This document shows, piece by piece, positions 11,281-23,319 of a stretch of 64,000 nt of DNA. The notes under the pieces were generated by a model, which had not been told where the DNA came from, did not search any database, and saw only the letters and a list, made by a program, of their open reading frames with translations. This DNA comes from Ampelocalamus luodianensis (lineage: Eukaryota > Streptophyta > Magnoliopsida > Poales > Poaceae), in NCBI GenBank assembly GCA_036346255.1, contig CM070620.1:16232671-16296670 (forward strand), given 5' to 3'. A program made the position numbers and the translations under genes. The first letter of the stretch is position 1; the number at the start of each line of letters is the position of its first letter.

Positions 11281-11845
11281 GGAAACTGATCGACACTAGG
11301 AAGTTCCTCTAGCGGCGTGATCACATGCAGAAGGAAAGGTTTCGACTAGGTGATGTTACCATCTCCACTGCATTAATCAAATTAAGGACTAAAGCTTGAG
11401 TGAAACAAACATCTAGAGGACCTTAAAAATTTATTCGACTTTTTTCAATGTACTCGATAAGTTTGTCCTAGTAGCTAAAGTAGGAAACAAGACGATACTA
11501 GAAAGTTCTTTCTAGTGGGCAGGACCACGTGCAGAGAGGAGAAGCTTCGACTAGGTGTGTTTCTTCCTTCGACCAGTTAAAACCGACCAAGTTTACCAAA
11601 AGCAGTCGAACAAATCTAAAAAATGTACTCTTCTTAGAGTATTTTTTTTCAAAATGAACAAATAAACTAAGGTGATAAGAGTTTGCTAAAAACGTTTCGA
11701 CCATGTTTCTGAGCCAAAAAGACTTTGTATTGGCAAAAAGTTAGGAACAAGGCGATACTAGGAAGCTCCTTCTAGCGGGCACGACCACATGCAGAGAGGA
11801 GAGACTTCGACTAGTGGTTGTATCCTTTCTCCGACCAGTGTAAAG
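11281..11845. repeat. Three dispersed copies of a roughly 90-base repeat
   Basis: Copies at about 11281-11372, 11483-11573 and 11743-11840 share GATACTAGGAAG(T/C)TC, TCTAGCGGGC, ACCACATGCAGAGAGGAG and TTCGACTAGG. They lie in the spacer between the antisense gene and the pol terminus of the same element. Confidence 0.7.
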
Positions 11846-11949
11846 AAAAATTGAGCGTATAAAATATGGTCGAAAAGTTATGAAAGCAAAACTCAAAGAA
11901 AGACAATAAAGATAGAAAGAACCTGATGCTTTATTGTCGTGGAGATTTG

Positions 11950-12305
11950 TTACACGTAAAATTTGCGTAACTGGTCGATGTTCCAAGAGTTTGAGAGAAT
12001 GTGGCCATCCTCCATTGCTAGTCGTACCGAACCTGGACGCGTAATTTCGACCACAGTGTAAGGACCTTCTCACTTGGGAGAAAGTTTATTCCGATTAGAC
12101 TGGGATTGGATAAGCCTCAATGCCAAGTCACCTACAACAAGACTGCGAGGTTGGACCTTATGATCGTAGTATCTGCGCAGGGCTTGTTGGTAGACTGCTG
12201 AACGGATTAGAGCCTGGTTCCTCTTGTCTTCGAGTAGGTTGATGTCGTCCGCTCGAAGTTGTTCTTGGGCGGAGTCGTTAAAATTTTCGACTCGTGCCGA
12301 CCATC
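11950..12305 (-). pseudogene. Gypsy pol C-terminus (integrase tail) of the Tat-like element
   Basis: Minus-strand reading gives DSAQEQLRADDINLLEDKR, VYQQALRRYYDHKVQPR, VVGDLALR, then KLSPK-stop-EGPYTVVEIT, RPGSVRLAMEDG and NSWNIDQLRKFYV with stop at 11950-11952. This is the standard end of plant gypsy integrases. One in-frame stop occurs (normally Trp). Homology breaks at about 12305, so protease, reverse transcriptase and the rest of integrase are gone; the element is truncated at its 5' side by the next sequence. Confidence 0.8.
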
Positions 12306-13575
12306 AATGGACTCAAGCATGGTGCAAAATGAAGAAGGATGACCGAACGGGCAATTCGGTACGACGGGTTGCATCAAACGGCGTGGGGGTCGGTGCAAGT
12401 AACATGGTGATTTCAGTGGAAGCCGAATGGAAGAGACTTGCTGACATGATGAGAGCCATTGATCAATCTACACATGGCGAAGCTTGTGATTGCTTCATGA
12501 AGATTAGACTCGGCCTTCGGAGAAGGATCGAGAAGGGGTATTTTGGTAACTTCACCAAGATACTGCCTTGATGGCCCTTGGCTAAACTGCAGTGCAAGAC
12601 GGCGCAAGGAGAAGTGATTTAGGTCAAGAGAAGATGAAGACAGCGCTTTAAAATATGTGCGTAAGTGAAACCCATTTGCGTGTGAGCTTAACGAGTGTCC
12701 ATTAGGGTTTTCTTTCTAGAAACTAGCCTCCACTATAAATAGGAGAGGGTGCTGATTATGCACCCCCAAACCCTTGTATTCAAGAAACCTTAGTTTGTGT
12801 TTTAGGGTTTAGAGAAGAAAGTGGAGAGGTTATGGTTCTAGAGAGTTTGATTGATTGTGTACTCAAGTGTTGAGCTTTTGTTCTTCATGATGGAGTGGCT
12901 GTAAACCAACTTCAATCTCTAATCTATCCAAGCAAGGTTTATCAAGATGACTCTCTCTTTGTTCTTGCTTTTTCTTTGGTGATTTTGGTTTTTTTTTATG
13001 ATTCCTTAGTTTTTCTTTGGTTTCTTATAGTGATCTTGATTGCTGTGACATGTGGGAGTACATCTAGGATCATCTTGATCATCTTTTAGCCACGAGCAAG
13101 TTTTTGGATTCAAGTTTGATTTTGGCTCAGTTTTGGAGCAACCTTCATTCAAAAGGAAAATATCGAACTTTGGCAAGGATCTTCACGATCTTTAGTTGGA
13201 ATAGATTCTTGACATCATCTTAGGAAAGACTTGTTTCAAGTTTCATCAAGTTTAGATTTGTGGATAAAAAATTATGCCAATTTTTTATTTGTTTTCAGTC
13301 TGTTTTTTTTTATTCATCGTCTGATTTTACTGTTCATCTGGTAGTACCGCACTGTTCATTGCGGTGATTCCGATTTCATGCTTATCGCTGCATTTTTGTG
13401 GTTTTAGTTGTTGCGCTTGGGGTTTAAATTGGATTCAGATAAGTCTTCCGTTATGCTTATCTATTGATCTTCGTAGCTCTTATAGTTATTGGAGTCAAGA
13501 TCATATTGAATCCGATCAAAGCGAAAAATAAATAGTGCTCCTATTCACCTCCTCTAATCGCTCGTTTCAATCCAA
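12306..13575 (+). repeat. Probable LTR remnant of another retroelement
   Basis: A promoter-like CCACTATAAATAGGAG (12729-12744) is followed by a transcribed-leader-like tract with TTAGGGTTTAGAG, then GTGCTCCTATTCACCTCC and TCAATCCAACA, which resembles the end of plant LTRs. The left boundary and any target duplication were not found, so the class is uncertain. Confidence 0.4.
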
Positions 13576-16437
13576 CAAGATGAAGTGGGGCTTTTGGAGG
13601 ATCTGTATGTGTATGAAACTCGAATTGTGTTTGTGTTTCCAGAGGAGAGACGAGCCTAGGAGCCTAGTGTGATCCAGGAGAACTTTCAGAATGCTGCTAG
13701 ATTTCGGTTGTGTACTTCTGTACATCTTTTTTTGTCAAGGATAAATATGTTTGTTTGTGGTATACTGGTATAGAGAGTATTGTTACCAAAAACCTCTTGG
13801 GTTTAGTAGTTTCTAGAGGGTCTTGTGTTACGTGAAATTGGTGGCTTTCATTTCTTAGACAAGACCGGAGAGGCGGAGACTCAGTAATTAGCGGTGTGCA
13901 ACAATATCACTACCATCCTGCAACGCCCTCTAACATATTGCACGTTGACATTCAGTTTTCACTTAGAACTCGCACATTACCTTTTTTTCCTTTGTAGCTG
14001 AGAAGTGTTGTTAACACGTCATCTAGGTGTGAGTTTCTTGTCAGGCCAATCCCTATCAGTAAGACAGTAACTATCATCCTTCTCCACTAGTTCTCCAAAG
14101 TACCTCTCAGTCCAACTTATGTAATGACTTTCTGCTGGCACCACCTTCGTAGAAAGAGCAAATAAACCAGGACAGAGTTCTCTCCTTGCTCTGTCCTCCT
14201 CAGAAAACACCAGCGGAGCACATCAAAATGAGATACCAAATCCCATTGCCTTTAATGGAACCGAGCGCCGTGTGGGGGCAAGCATCATGCACCTGAGAAA
14301 ACAGTGAGCATTTTGTCTCGGAAGAGCCATATGATTAGTCGTCCGGGTCGAATGCTCACACGGTCACACGGCACAGTGCAATTAATGGACGACTGCAGAG
14401 CTAGCGATGTGTGATGTGTCCACTCTTCCCCCGTGCAGTCTGCTGCTTGTTGCGCATCGGCATCACGGCCGTACAGTCTGCGTCGGTTTTTACTGGAGCC
14501 CGCGTGCCCCACAACACTGCGCCTCGACAACGGGTGGCTAGCGTGTTGGTTTAGTATTTTCGGTAAATACAGTGTATATATATAGTGTTGTTAGTTCGGG
14601 ATGTTTTAAAAATATGGTTCGGTATTAGTAAATCTAATTTATTTTGGTATGATATCGATAAATATCATATTTACCAAAATTATCACGAATTACGAATGAG
14701 TAACAACACTGCGATAAGCCAGCCAGCGGCAAGTGCCCAGCTGGCTGTCCGGCCAGCGCCAGCGGCAGCCAACAACAATACCATGCTGTGTTGCTGCTGC
14801 TGGCCTGCTGCAAGTGCATGCACATGCACCACTCACTCGGTACATCACAATATCACATGCAGCAAGCGCATGCCCAGCTGCACTTGGTGTTGGAGCCAGC
14901 GCCTAGCAATCTAGCATGCACAGCAGCCAGCCAGCCCGCAGAGCCCAGCGAGCAGGCGGTTTGTTCAGTTTTTATCCGTTTTTTACTGAAAAACCAAATT
15001 TAAAAAAAAAACAACTCTGAAAACCATATCAAATACCGGTTAAATCGAGTTCACTGATAGAGTTCTGTTTATTCGGTTCGGTACAGAAGCGAACAGTCTA
15101 GGTGTGTCACGGCGGTGGGTACGCTCGGGAGGCTCGGCCCAGCCAGAGAACTTTCGCTGCCCTGCCGCGCTCGCTGGCAGCGTCGGCTCCCGTGGTGCGA
15201 CCCCGTCCGACATGGCAAACGTTTTATGGCCGCGCGGCGGGCCAACCCGCGCGGTGCGACCGTGGCAACTGATACTCCACGCGACCACCCTGTGCATCGT
15301 TGCAGTCAGAGTCCCGCCCCCCGGTTCGCGTGTCTGCCTTCTCGCCCCTGGTTTGCACACCTTAAACAAAGCTAGAAGGGAAATTTCCAGGGCACTCTTG
15401 GCCTTTACCTAAGCATTTCCCTGGTACCTACTACTCCTTTAATTAATTCCAAAGGGAAGACCGTGGTGTACAGAACCTCCAACCGGGTCAGACAAGGCCA
15501 CCTCCAGAGTTCTCCCATGCCTAGTGGCATGTTTTATGACTAAACATTGCCTTTGCTCACATCGCGTGTCGGACGGTATGATACCTCATTCGTTGCCTTT
15601 GCCGTCAACTGTTTGGTTGCCCGATCAAGACTACTAGGCAGGCTGAGATTGATCAGCTTGGTCTTCTTTTTCCCCTTTTCGAGCCGAGATTGATCTCGTT
15701 AGAATTAGGCCTACACAACAAAGTCTTATTTATTCCTAAATCCCAAAGCATGGCTCTATTTAGTTCCATAATACTTAAGCATGTAGGAGCAGAGCAATAT
15801 AAAAGGTGAAATCCTTGCTACCACATAAAACATACGACAAATAGTATGAAGTGGCATGAGAAGGATTTCGGTTGTTCCCGTCACATAAATCTAACTTTTA
15901 TTTTGCTGAATCATGTCACCATCTCTCTCTTAATTCTGTTTGAATGTGAGTTCAACGTCTGGATTAATTTGATTTAATTGAGTTAATAATGTTAGTTATT
16001 GGAAAGTAATTCGCACACCCTTAATAGGGGCCTAGAGACGTCCATGTTCAGAACAGAGAATTTCTCCATTCCTCTCCTACATCTTCCTCCTCCTCCTCTA
16101 GTGATCTGTGCTAGAGTGTTGCGTCGTCGAACTTCGCCAGCCTTTCTTCTCGGCGTGCACAGGGAAGGAAGGAGAGCAAGATCTCCGGACCATTGAGATC
16201 TGGCAATAAGGACCATTGCGCCGCATCTACATTCTGAATACATGTATTTTCTTCATCAAGGGGTGGCATTATATTATGTTCTTGAGTATATTTTGAAGTA
16301 CAATGTGTTGCGCTATTGGTATTGATTTATGCATCTCTAGTTATTTATAATATTTGCCTAATAATAAAATCTGAAATTAAAATAATGCGTATATTTCCAA
16401 TAGATATGTCCTTGTAACCAAGAGCTAGCATACACAC
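13576..16437. other. Intergenic region, no gene recognised
   Basis: 13576-13659 is a short open run (DEVGLLEDLYVYETRIVF... stop) that resembles a protein C-terminus but that I cannot assign. 14019-14210 has an unassigned minus-strand open frame. 14540-15100 has GGTTCGGTA/CGGTTCGGTAC-type tracts and a GCC/AGC-rich core typical of hAT-like miniature elements. 15100-15420 is GC-rich without a supported gene. 15420-16437 shows nothing I can name. Confidence 0.35.
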
Positions 16438-17272
16438 TCCACAGTGTGCTTCTTTTTTGGCCTCTAAGAGGGGAGAGCCTTTTGGAAGCTGCCTCCAAAC
16501 ATTGCAGACAACATTGTCAGAATCCGAATCACGATCACAAATCGGATAGGAGGTTGTTCAGTAGGATCGCAAATCGTAGGATTGACGTAGAATTTAAGAT
16601 CCTATCTGATTATACCAAAGAAACATTTTTAAAATCTACATTATATTTTTAACACTTCTATATTTGTAAAACTATACTTTTAGAACTTTTGTTTACCAAA
16701 ATGGAGTGCAAAGGAAATATCATTTGTTATTTATGCAAATTATATTGGACATGAAGAAATAAAAAGTAAAAATTTACAATGAAAAGGACATATGAAAAAT
16801 AATTATTTATAATAAATCACTAGAATCGGGTATGATCGTATGAAAATTTTGATTTTAATTCTACAAAAAATTTTGTTAGAATCGTAATAATATTAATATT
16901 CTACAAAATTAAGACTTTACTAAAGGATCAATCGGTCCAATCAATCTGTGTCGTATTAACGTAGGATCATACAACTAGAATCAAGATTCTAACCACCTTG
17001 ATTGTAGGGTAAATGACAGCAACCTGACAAGCTGGAGGTGGCCTCTAGGTTTAGAGGCAGACTCTGGGCTTGTTAGACCCGTCGGGCAAGAGAGAGAGAT
17101 TAGGGAATAGAGATGAGAGAGAAAATATTTTTACTTTTTACTTATTTATTTATAGGTCTTACTTTAGAGGCAACCGAAGCTACTAAATATTACAGGGAAT
17201 TGTGGTAGTTGAAGGCCACCAGTAGACCCCAACTTAGAGGCTGTGTAGCCTCCAAACACTGTGGATGCCCGT
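16438..17272. mobile_element. Candidate TIR (MITE-like) element
   Basis: Left end CCACAGTGTG...GGCCTCTAAG matches the reverse complement of the right end CTTAGAGGCTGTGTAGCC...CACTGTGG. The interior is AT-rich. No clear target duplication was found, so the boundaries are approximate. Confidence 0.4.
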
Positions 17273-17781
17273 TAGCACAACTATATGACGGATTAAAAAT
17301 AACAGTATGGTACGAGAGTTGTCTTATGGACCATGCAGTGAAGTAAATGGCGATGAACCAGGAATTTGCGGAGTGATTTTCCAACTCAATTCTAATGACT
17401 TTTCGTTGGTTTCAATCACCGGTCTCGTGTGTCTAACATGTGAGTCTCGCATTTTAGAAAGTGAGAGTTGTCATGGTGCCAGTTCAACACCAAATCGCAG
17501 AACGCCCACACGTGACAAGACTGCAACGCATCGCTAGTCTATATTAAGTCAGCATCGGCAGATGCAGCCATGCAGGGCGGCTCACGGAATTAGCAAAACG
17601 GTGGGATAGCTCAAGCAGAAAGCTCCCGCCCGTAAAGTCCAAGACGCACAACATATATACCGTAAGTGTCCTCACTCCTCAGTCTATCTCAGAAGTTTCT
17701 TGATTCAGTTCGGTTTAATCCGGAAGAGTCGATCTCTTCAGGTGTTCGCCTGAATCCCAGAAGGAAGGAAGGCTGGTTGCG
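17273..17781 (+). promoter_or_regulatory. Upstream region of the cytochrome b5 gene
   Basis: A TATA-like ACATATATACC lies at about 17651-17661, 120-130 bases before the start codon. The remainder has no gene. Confidence 0.35.
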
Positions 17782-18682
17782 ATGGCAGGAGGGAAGGCGT
17801 TCTCGTTTGAAGAGGTGCGGAAGCACAACGATCGGAAGGATTGCTGGCTCATCATCTCCGGCAAGGTTATATATCATGGCACCTCCTCCTTGTCGTTCTG
17901 ATGCAAGATTTCGCTTTCAAATGAAATTTGCGTAGAGAAATCTAGGCAAACATATCCTCCTCGGCAAGGTTTTATGAGCACAGAAAGTCAGTAGGAAGTC
18001 CGATTGTATGCACGGGTGGAGCTAGGCTTCGGGCCGCCGAGGCAATAGCCTAAGACTTAGAATCAAAAACATATGAACAACAGTAGTAATCATATATACA
18101 TGTTGTGTTCGGCTTAAGAACTGTTGATCCGGTCCGAGGCTTGAGCCGTGATCGGCTCCATATCTGATTGTATGAACGGTGTGCTACGAGGAGAAACATA
18201 GCATGCTAAGTTAATTTCAGTATTTGGCCATGTTTTCTCCCAAACTTATCTCTGTTGCTTCAGGTGTACGACGTCACGCCGTTCATGGAGGAGCACCCCG
18301 GCGGCGACGAGGTCCTGCTGGCGTGCACCGGTGAGCCCTCATCTGATCTTTGATCCTCCGCATGCCTCGACATGGGGTGGAGTAGTTGATGTGTTACTGG
18401 CTTACTGCGGCTGCATCCTACACAGGCAAGGATGCGACCGCCGATTTCGACGACATCGGCCACACGGACTCCGCCAAGGAGCTGATGCCGCAGTACTGCA
18501 TCGGCGACGTCGACGCCTCCACCATCCCGGCCAAGCTCGCCTACGCCATCCCCAGGGAAGCGGCCCTCACGCGAGGCAAGGCCCCGGGTGTCTGGCTCAC
18601 GGTACTGCAGCTCGCCGTGCCTGTGCTGCTGCTGGCCCTCGCCTTCGCGCTTCAGAGCTTCGCCAAAACCAAAACAGACTAG
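17782..18682 (+). CDS. Cytochrome b5, ER/outer-membrane tail-anchored
   Basis: Three exons, 17782-17865, 18264-18330 and 18426-18682, join in frame to a 135-residue protein, the usual plant cytochrome b5 size. All introns are GT-AG. The protein starts MAGGKAFSFEEVRKHN, carries the heme-binding HPGG (axial His39) and the second axial ligand in DDIGHTDSA (His63), and ends with a hydrophobic anchor (about residues 106-130, VWLTVLQL...LALAF) followed by a short polar tail with Lys, typical of C-terminal tail anchoring. It passes electrons from NADH or NADPH reductases to fatty-acid desaturases and hydroxylases and to P450s. Nothing is broken. A run of about 22 A residues lies 30 bases past the stop in the 3' UTR. 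Specific localisation is inferred. Confidence 0.95.
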
Positions 18683-19989
18683 AAACCAGATACCGTCGAG
18701 GATTGTTTTTAAAAAAAAAAAAAAAAAAAAAAATACCGTCGTGCTGCAGGCCTGCACTGCCGCCTCTTGGAAGTATCTGGACATTGTAATTGTAGTAGTC
18801 ATAGATACGACTAGTGTTGTACAAGGAAGACGTACATGCACACATACACGTGTACGTCTTTAGAGCATCCACAGTGTGTTAAAAAAAAAAAAGGTTATAA
18901 GGCCTATGTGGCTAGCTTGTGATCGACTTATCACATTGTGGGGGTCGGTCACAAGCAGGAGAAGCAAAACGTCGGCCACAAACTTAAGGCCCGGTCACAA
19001 GGAATAAAAAAATTGGCCAACACATAGCTGCACACCGGTTAATTGTTTTGCCGCGAATGGGATGCCTCGTCGCCGTCATCAGGAGCCACTAGAGCTGGCT
19101 GCCGTGTCAGATCCAGTCATCGCGAGGTTGGGGAAGATGCGCCACCACCGCATTCGGCGCTACCAGATTGGGGGAGATGCACCACTGTTAGAGTCGGACA
19201 CCGGGAGACCAGCAACCACTAGCCTCTTTGACACCCACCGCCGCTGGATCCACCCGCCAGGACGCTGGGGAAAGGCCACCGCCTCCTTTGGATCTGGCCG
19301 CATGGAGGCCGTCGACAACCGTCAGCTCCGGATCCGGCCGCATGGAGGTTAGGGAAGGCATCCTCCACCGTCGTTGCCTTCAGACCCGTTCGGGTTGACG
19401 AGGAAGCCGATGCCGCTGGAGCAGGGTGGAGGTCCTAGGAGGGGCATGCATGGTGCGGTGATGGAGAGGAAGTGGCGGCGGTAGTGAAGGGAGGTGGGGA
19501 CGGGAGCGGTTGAGAATGGGAGAGAGATGTTGGGCTGGGTTTTGTTTTTTTTTAAAAAAAAAAACTAGAAAATGGTATAACGTCACCCCCAATCAACGCT
19601 AATTGATTCCCCCCATCTAATAGCATGAAGCCTTATCCCATCCAACTCACGTCCGGTCCTTATCCATCCGCATTCACACGTTCATTCCCTAGTCACCCCC
19701 TGCTATTGTTCCCCATTCATGGGCAGCGGCGAGCTTGCGTTGCGTGAGTGGGCGCGGGCTAGTGTGGTGGCGTGGCCATGGTCTTGTCAATCACAGCATG
19801 AGGTGAGCATCCGCGGGCTTGCCCGAGCATAGTGAGCGATGAGCTTCCGGGCGGCTCGTCGCGACGAATGGCCCGAGCGCGCGCCCGACGAGCGCAACGA
19901 GCACGCGTGATAGGGTAGCCACGGGGCTTACTCGAGCCCATGCATTGCAGCCGCAGCGACAACCAATGTGTCATGCTCGCCACCATAAC

Positions 19990-21665
19990 GACATGAATTT
20001 CTTTGAAATTTCTACATAATTTTCCATGATCTATATGTTTGAAGTTTGAAGGTTGTGAATTTTGTTTCAGAATTTGTACTAAGATCTTGGGTGTTTGGTG
20101 TTGAAAGCTACTAAAACTTGTGGAACTTCTCTAAAACTTCATGAAACATTATTTGAAATTTGTGAACCTTTTCAAACTTTCTTTGGAACACACATGAAAT
20201 ATCTTTAAGTCTTCTCAAGCATGTGGAGGCCACGATGCAGTGCGATGGGGAGTGGCGACGAGCAGGCTCAGCAGGAGCGAGGTGAGTGGAAGCGGCTACC
20301 AGAGGCACACTCAGCGACCTGTGGGGAGGTGAGTGGCCACATCAGCTTGGTGAGCACGGCGCGGCGAAGCCCGTGGTAGGTCGAAAGCCAATGACCGTGA
20401 CGTCCCTGAGTGCAGAGCTATGGCGGTGAGCTGTCGTGTGGCCACAGGTGAGCACGTCATGATTTTTGCTCTTGTTTGATTTTTAATGAAACTTGTTGAT
20501 TCATGTTAAAACGTGCTGAAACTTTTTTGTCTGAAACTTATTGAAAGTTGAGTTCTAAAATCTAAAACTTCTTGAAACAGGTTAAAACTTGCTGAAACTT
20601 CTTGAAACTTTTCTTTCCGAAACTTGTTGAAACTTGAGCTTCAAACTTTCTTGGAAACTTCTGAAAAATTCTAGAAATACGAAAAACTCACTGAAACCTA
20701 AAACTTATAAAATGTTCTCATAAGACTTCTTGAAACTTCATGAAACTTGTTGAAACTATTTTGTGTGAAACTTGTTGAAACTTGAGTTCCAAAATCTAAA
20801 ACTTGGGTTTGAAATTTTCTTGAAATCTTTTGGAAACTACTAGAAATACGTGAAACTCACTAAAACCTGAAACTTTTAAAATATTTTCGTACTTGAAACT
20901 CAGAAGTTTCATCCTGTCTCGTTCATGATTGAAACTTTCTTAAAACCTTTTTTGAAACTTAAAACCTTTTTTGAAACTTCTTGAAACCTACAAAAATTTT
21001 ATAAAACTTACTTGAAACATTTCTCAAACGTCATGAAAAGCACCAAAAGCATTTTAAAACTTTCACAAAACACTTTCTTGGAATCTTCTCGAAACTTCTA
21101 GAAATACGCAAACTCACTAAAACCCAAACTTTTAAAATGTTTTAACGAGACTTTGAAACTTCATGAAACTTCTTTCAAACTTTTGAAACTCTTTTGTTTG
21201 AAACTTGTTGAAACTTGAGTTCTAAAATTTGAAACTTGTTGAAACTTAGGCTTGAAACTTTCTTGAAATCTTCTGAAAACTACTAGAAATACGCGAAACT
21301 CACAGAAACCTGAAACTTTTAAAATGTTATCACGAGACTTCTTGAAACTTTAAGCTTCATTCTTGTCGAACTTTGAATACTTGTGAAGCTTGCTTGAAAC
21401 TCGGAAGTTTCATCATGTTTCATTTATAATTGAAACTTTTTCTTGAAACTTGCAATTTTTTATGGAACTTGAAACCTTTCTCAAACTTCATAAAAAGCAC
21501 TGAAAATATTTTGAGACGTTTGTAAAACACGCTGAAACATACTTGAAACATTAAACTCGTAACCAGAAACCTTGTTGAAACTTTTCACGAAACACGTTGA
21601 AACCTAGTCGAAACTTCAAACTCGAAATCTGGAACTTTTGAGCAATTGAAACTTCATGAAATGAA
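19990..21665. repeat. Degenerate GAAACTT minisatellite tract
   Basis: Over about 1.7 kb the motif (C)TTGAAACTT recurs dozens of times with variable spacers. Longer units such as GAAATACG(C/T)GAAACTCAC and AACCTGAAACTTTTAAAAT also repeat. There is no coding signal. Confidence 0.85.
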
Positions 21666-21669
21666 ATTA

Positions 21670-21702
21670 CTATACCGTTGGAAATGCATTCCAACGGTAT
21701 AG
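21670..21702. repeat. Perfect 14-base inverted repeat
   Basis: CTATACCGTTGGAA and its exact reverse complement flank the 5-base loop ATGCA, immediately after the GAAACTT tract and inside the PIF-like element. Confidence 0.9.
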
Positions 21703-21848
21703 CATGGGCTAACAGCTCCCATTTTATAATTGGGACATGGACCCCACCTTATGACCTCATCTAGTTATATGCAATGCGACAATTTCAACAAGTCATATGG
21801 GCTCCATCTTAATACCACCATAGGTAATAAACATTGGAGATGACCTTA

Positions 21849-22959
21849 GCACAGGCCTAGAAAGACAATTGGGAATAAATCCACATCACAAAATTCATAT
21901 TGAAAATGCACTTACATATGCATAAAGATGGACACCAGAATTTAAACCTCGATGGATAGAGTTGTACACCCACAACTCCATTCCACCAAGAGGTAATTCC
22001 CTCCACCGCTGCCATTATGGTTCCATTTCCTATATGAAAGAGGGTGTATACTGCTAATTAAGTCTTAGTGGTTTCCGTAATAATAATAAATTTCATTACA
22101 ATTCTCAACATTATTTAGGGTATGAACCATGAACCTCCATTACAATTTAGAACTTGTTTGGATACATTATGATCCGACTTAATCATTTCAGATTGGCTAG
22201 GAATTTAAACTAAAATCTCTACCAATTCAAAGAGGTTGGTTCTAATTCCTCCCTATCCAAACAAAGTCTTAAACGTTTTGAGTGGTTTGTTCGCTTGAGG
22301 AAGTAAAGCAGCTAATCATTTTAACCTGTGAAAATTCTGTCTCGGTATGGCGGTTCTGCATACCTGATTGTTCCTTCAGCAATTTAGCATGGACTATCAA
22401 TTTGGTGCTTATAAAATATTAGTATAAATGATACAGGGGAATTTCCTTAAAAAAAAAACTCAAACGGCCCCTCTTGCTGCAGAACCAAAGCACTACAGAG
22501 GTCAGAAATCACCTCTGCGAAGATCATTTCACAATGCTACATTCTGCAAATGCTGAAAGGTGAACAGTAACTCAGCAAAATAACATCCTCAGCAGGCAAT
22601 TCAGCCAAGTAATGCAGATGGAAACTGAAGTGTATTAAAAGGAGACTCAAGGCAAGAACCATTATTCGTATATGAATGATTCCTATTAACATTTGCTAAG
22701 ATGATAATGCGAAGAAAAAAAATCAATAGGGTGGATAGAAAGAGAATGAACATTAAAAAAATATATATATTCTTTTACATGTGCACCACCCACCTAATCT
22801 ATAGGCAACATTGTAGAGCAAAGAACAAACTGAAGAGCTTACAATATTCCGGAGATTACAACTCGATATGAATCATTTCTGGAATTCTTGTAATGAGAGG
22901 GTCCGGAGCCACGACCGTAGATATATACAGCATCATTTGGGTGTGTAGATTTTTCGTTT
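21849..22959. other. Intergenic, no gene recognised
   Basis: AT-rich sequence with scattered MITE-like fragments, such as 22140-22270 (GTTTGGATAC...TATCCAAACA). No supported gene. Confidence 0.4.
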
Positions 22960-23319
22960 GCATCTGTCATAACCTATCGGCGCAGGCAAAGGACTTAGTA
23001 TCCGAGTCTATTTCGTAGCTTTTGAGTTTGTATCGATTTAGCAGTCTTTTTTTAGCAAGTTAAGAGTTATATGAGTTCGGATCGAACTCAGGATTTTGTA
23101 ATGACATCTATATAGTGATAAGTTTGCCGATTGTTTCGGGAGACAAAAAGTTAAAGGAAATTCTAGTTCTCATCTCCTTCTCGGGTTCCCCATCCTTCCT
23201 GCTGGCTACTCGTGATACGACAGCGTCTGCTCAACGTCGGGGCCGACAACGACGTCCTGCGAACCATAGCTACGCCTTGAGATCCAAGGGTCCTGACAAC
23301 TTGGTATCAGCTATAGCTA

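Larger units (their letters stand above)
18863..21845. mobile_element. PIF/Harbinger-like TIR element without transposase
   Basis: The ends GAGCATCCACAGTG... and (reverse complement) GGTCATCTCCAATG... match at about 12 of 17 positions, and a TTA trinucleotide flanks both (18860-18862, 21846-21848), the target duplication of the PIF/Harbinger superfamily. The 2983-base interior has no recognisable transposase. It comprises a GC-rich part (19020-19980) and a long GAAACTT-rich tract. It lies about 180 bases after the cytochrome b5 stop. Confidence 0.55.

Noticed and set aside
18709..18732. Poly-A run after cytochrome b5 as evidence of a retrocopy
   Set aside because: The gene keeps two proper introns, so the run is a 3' UTR homopolymer.
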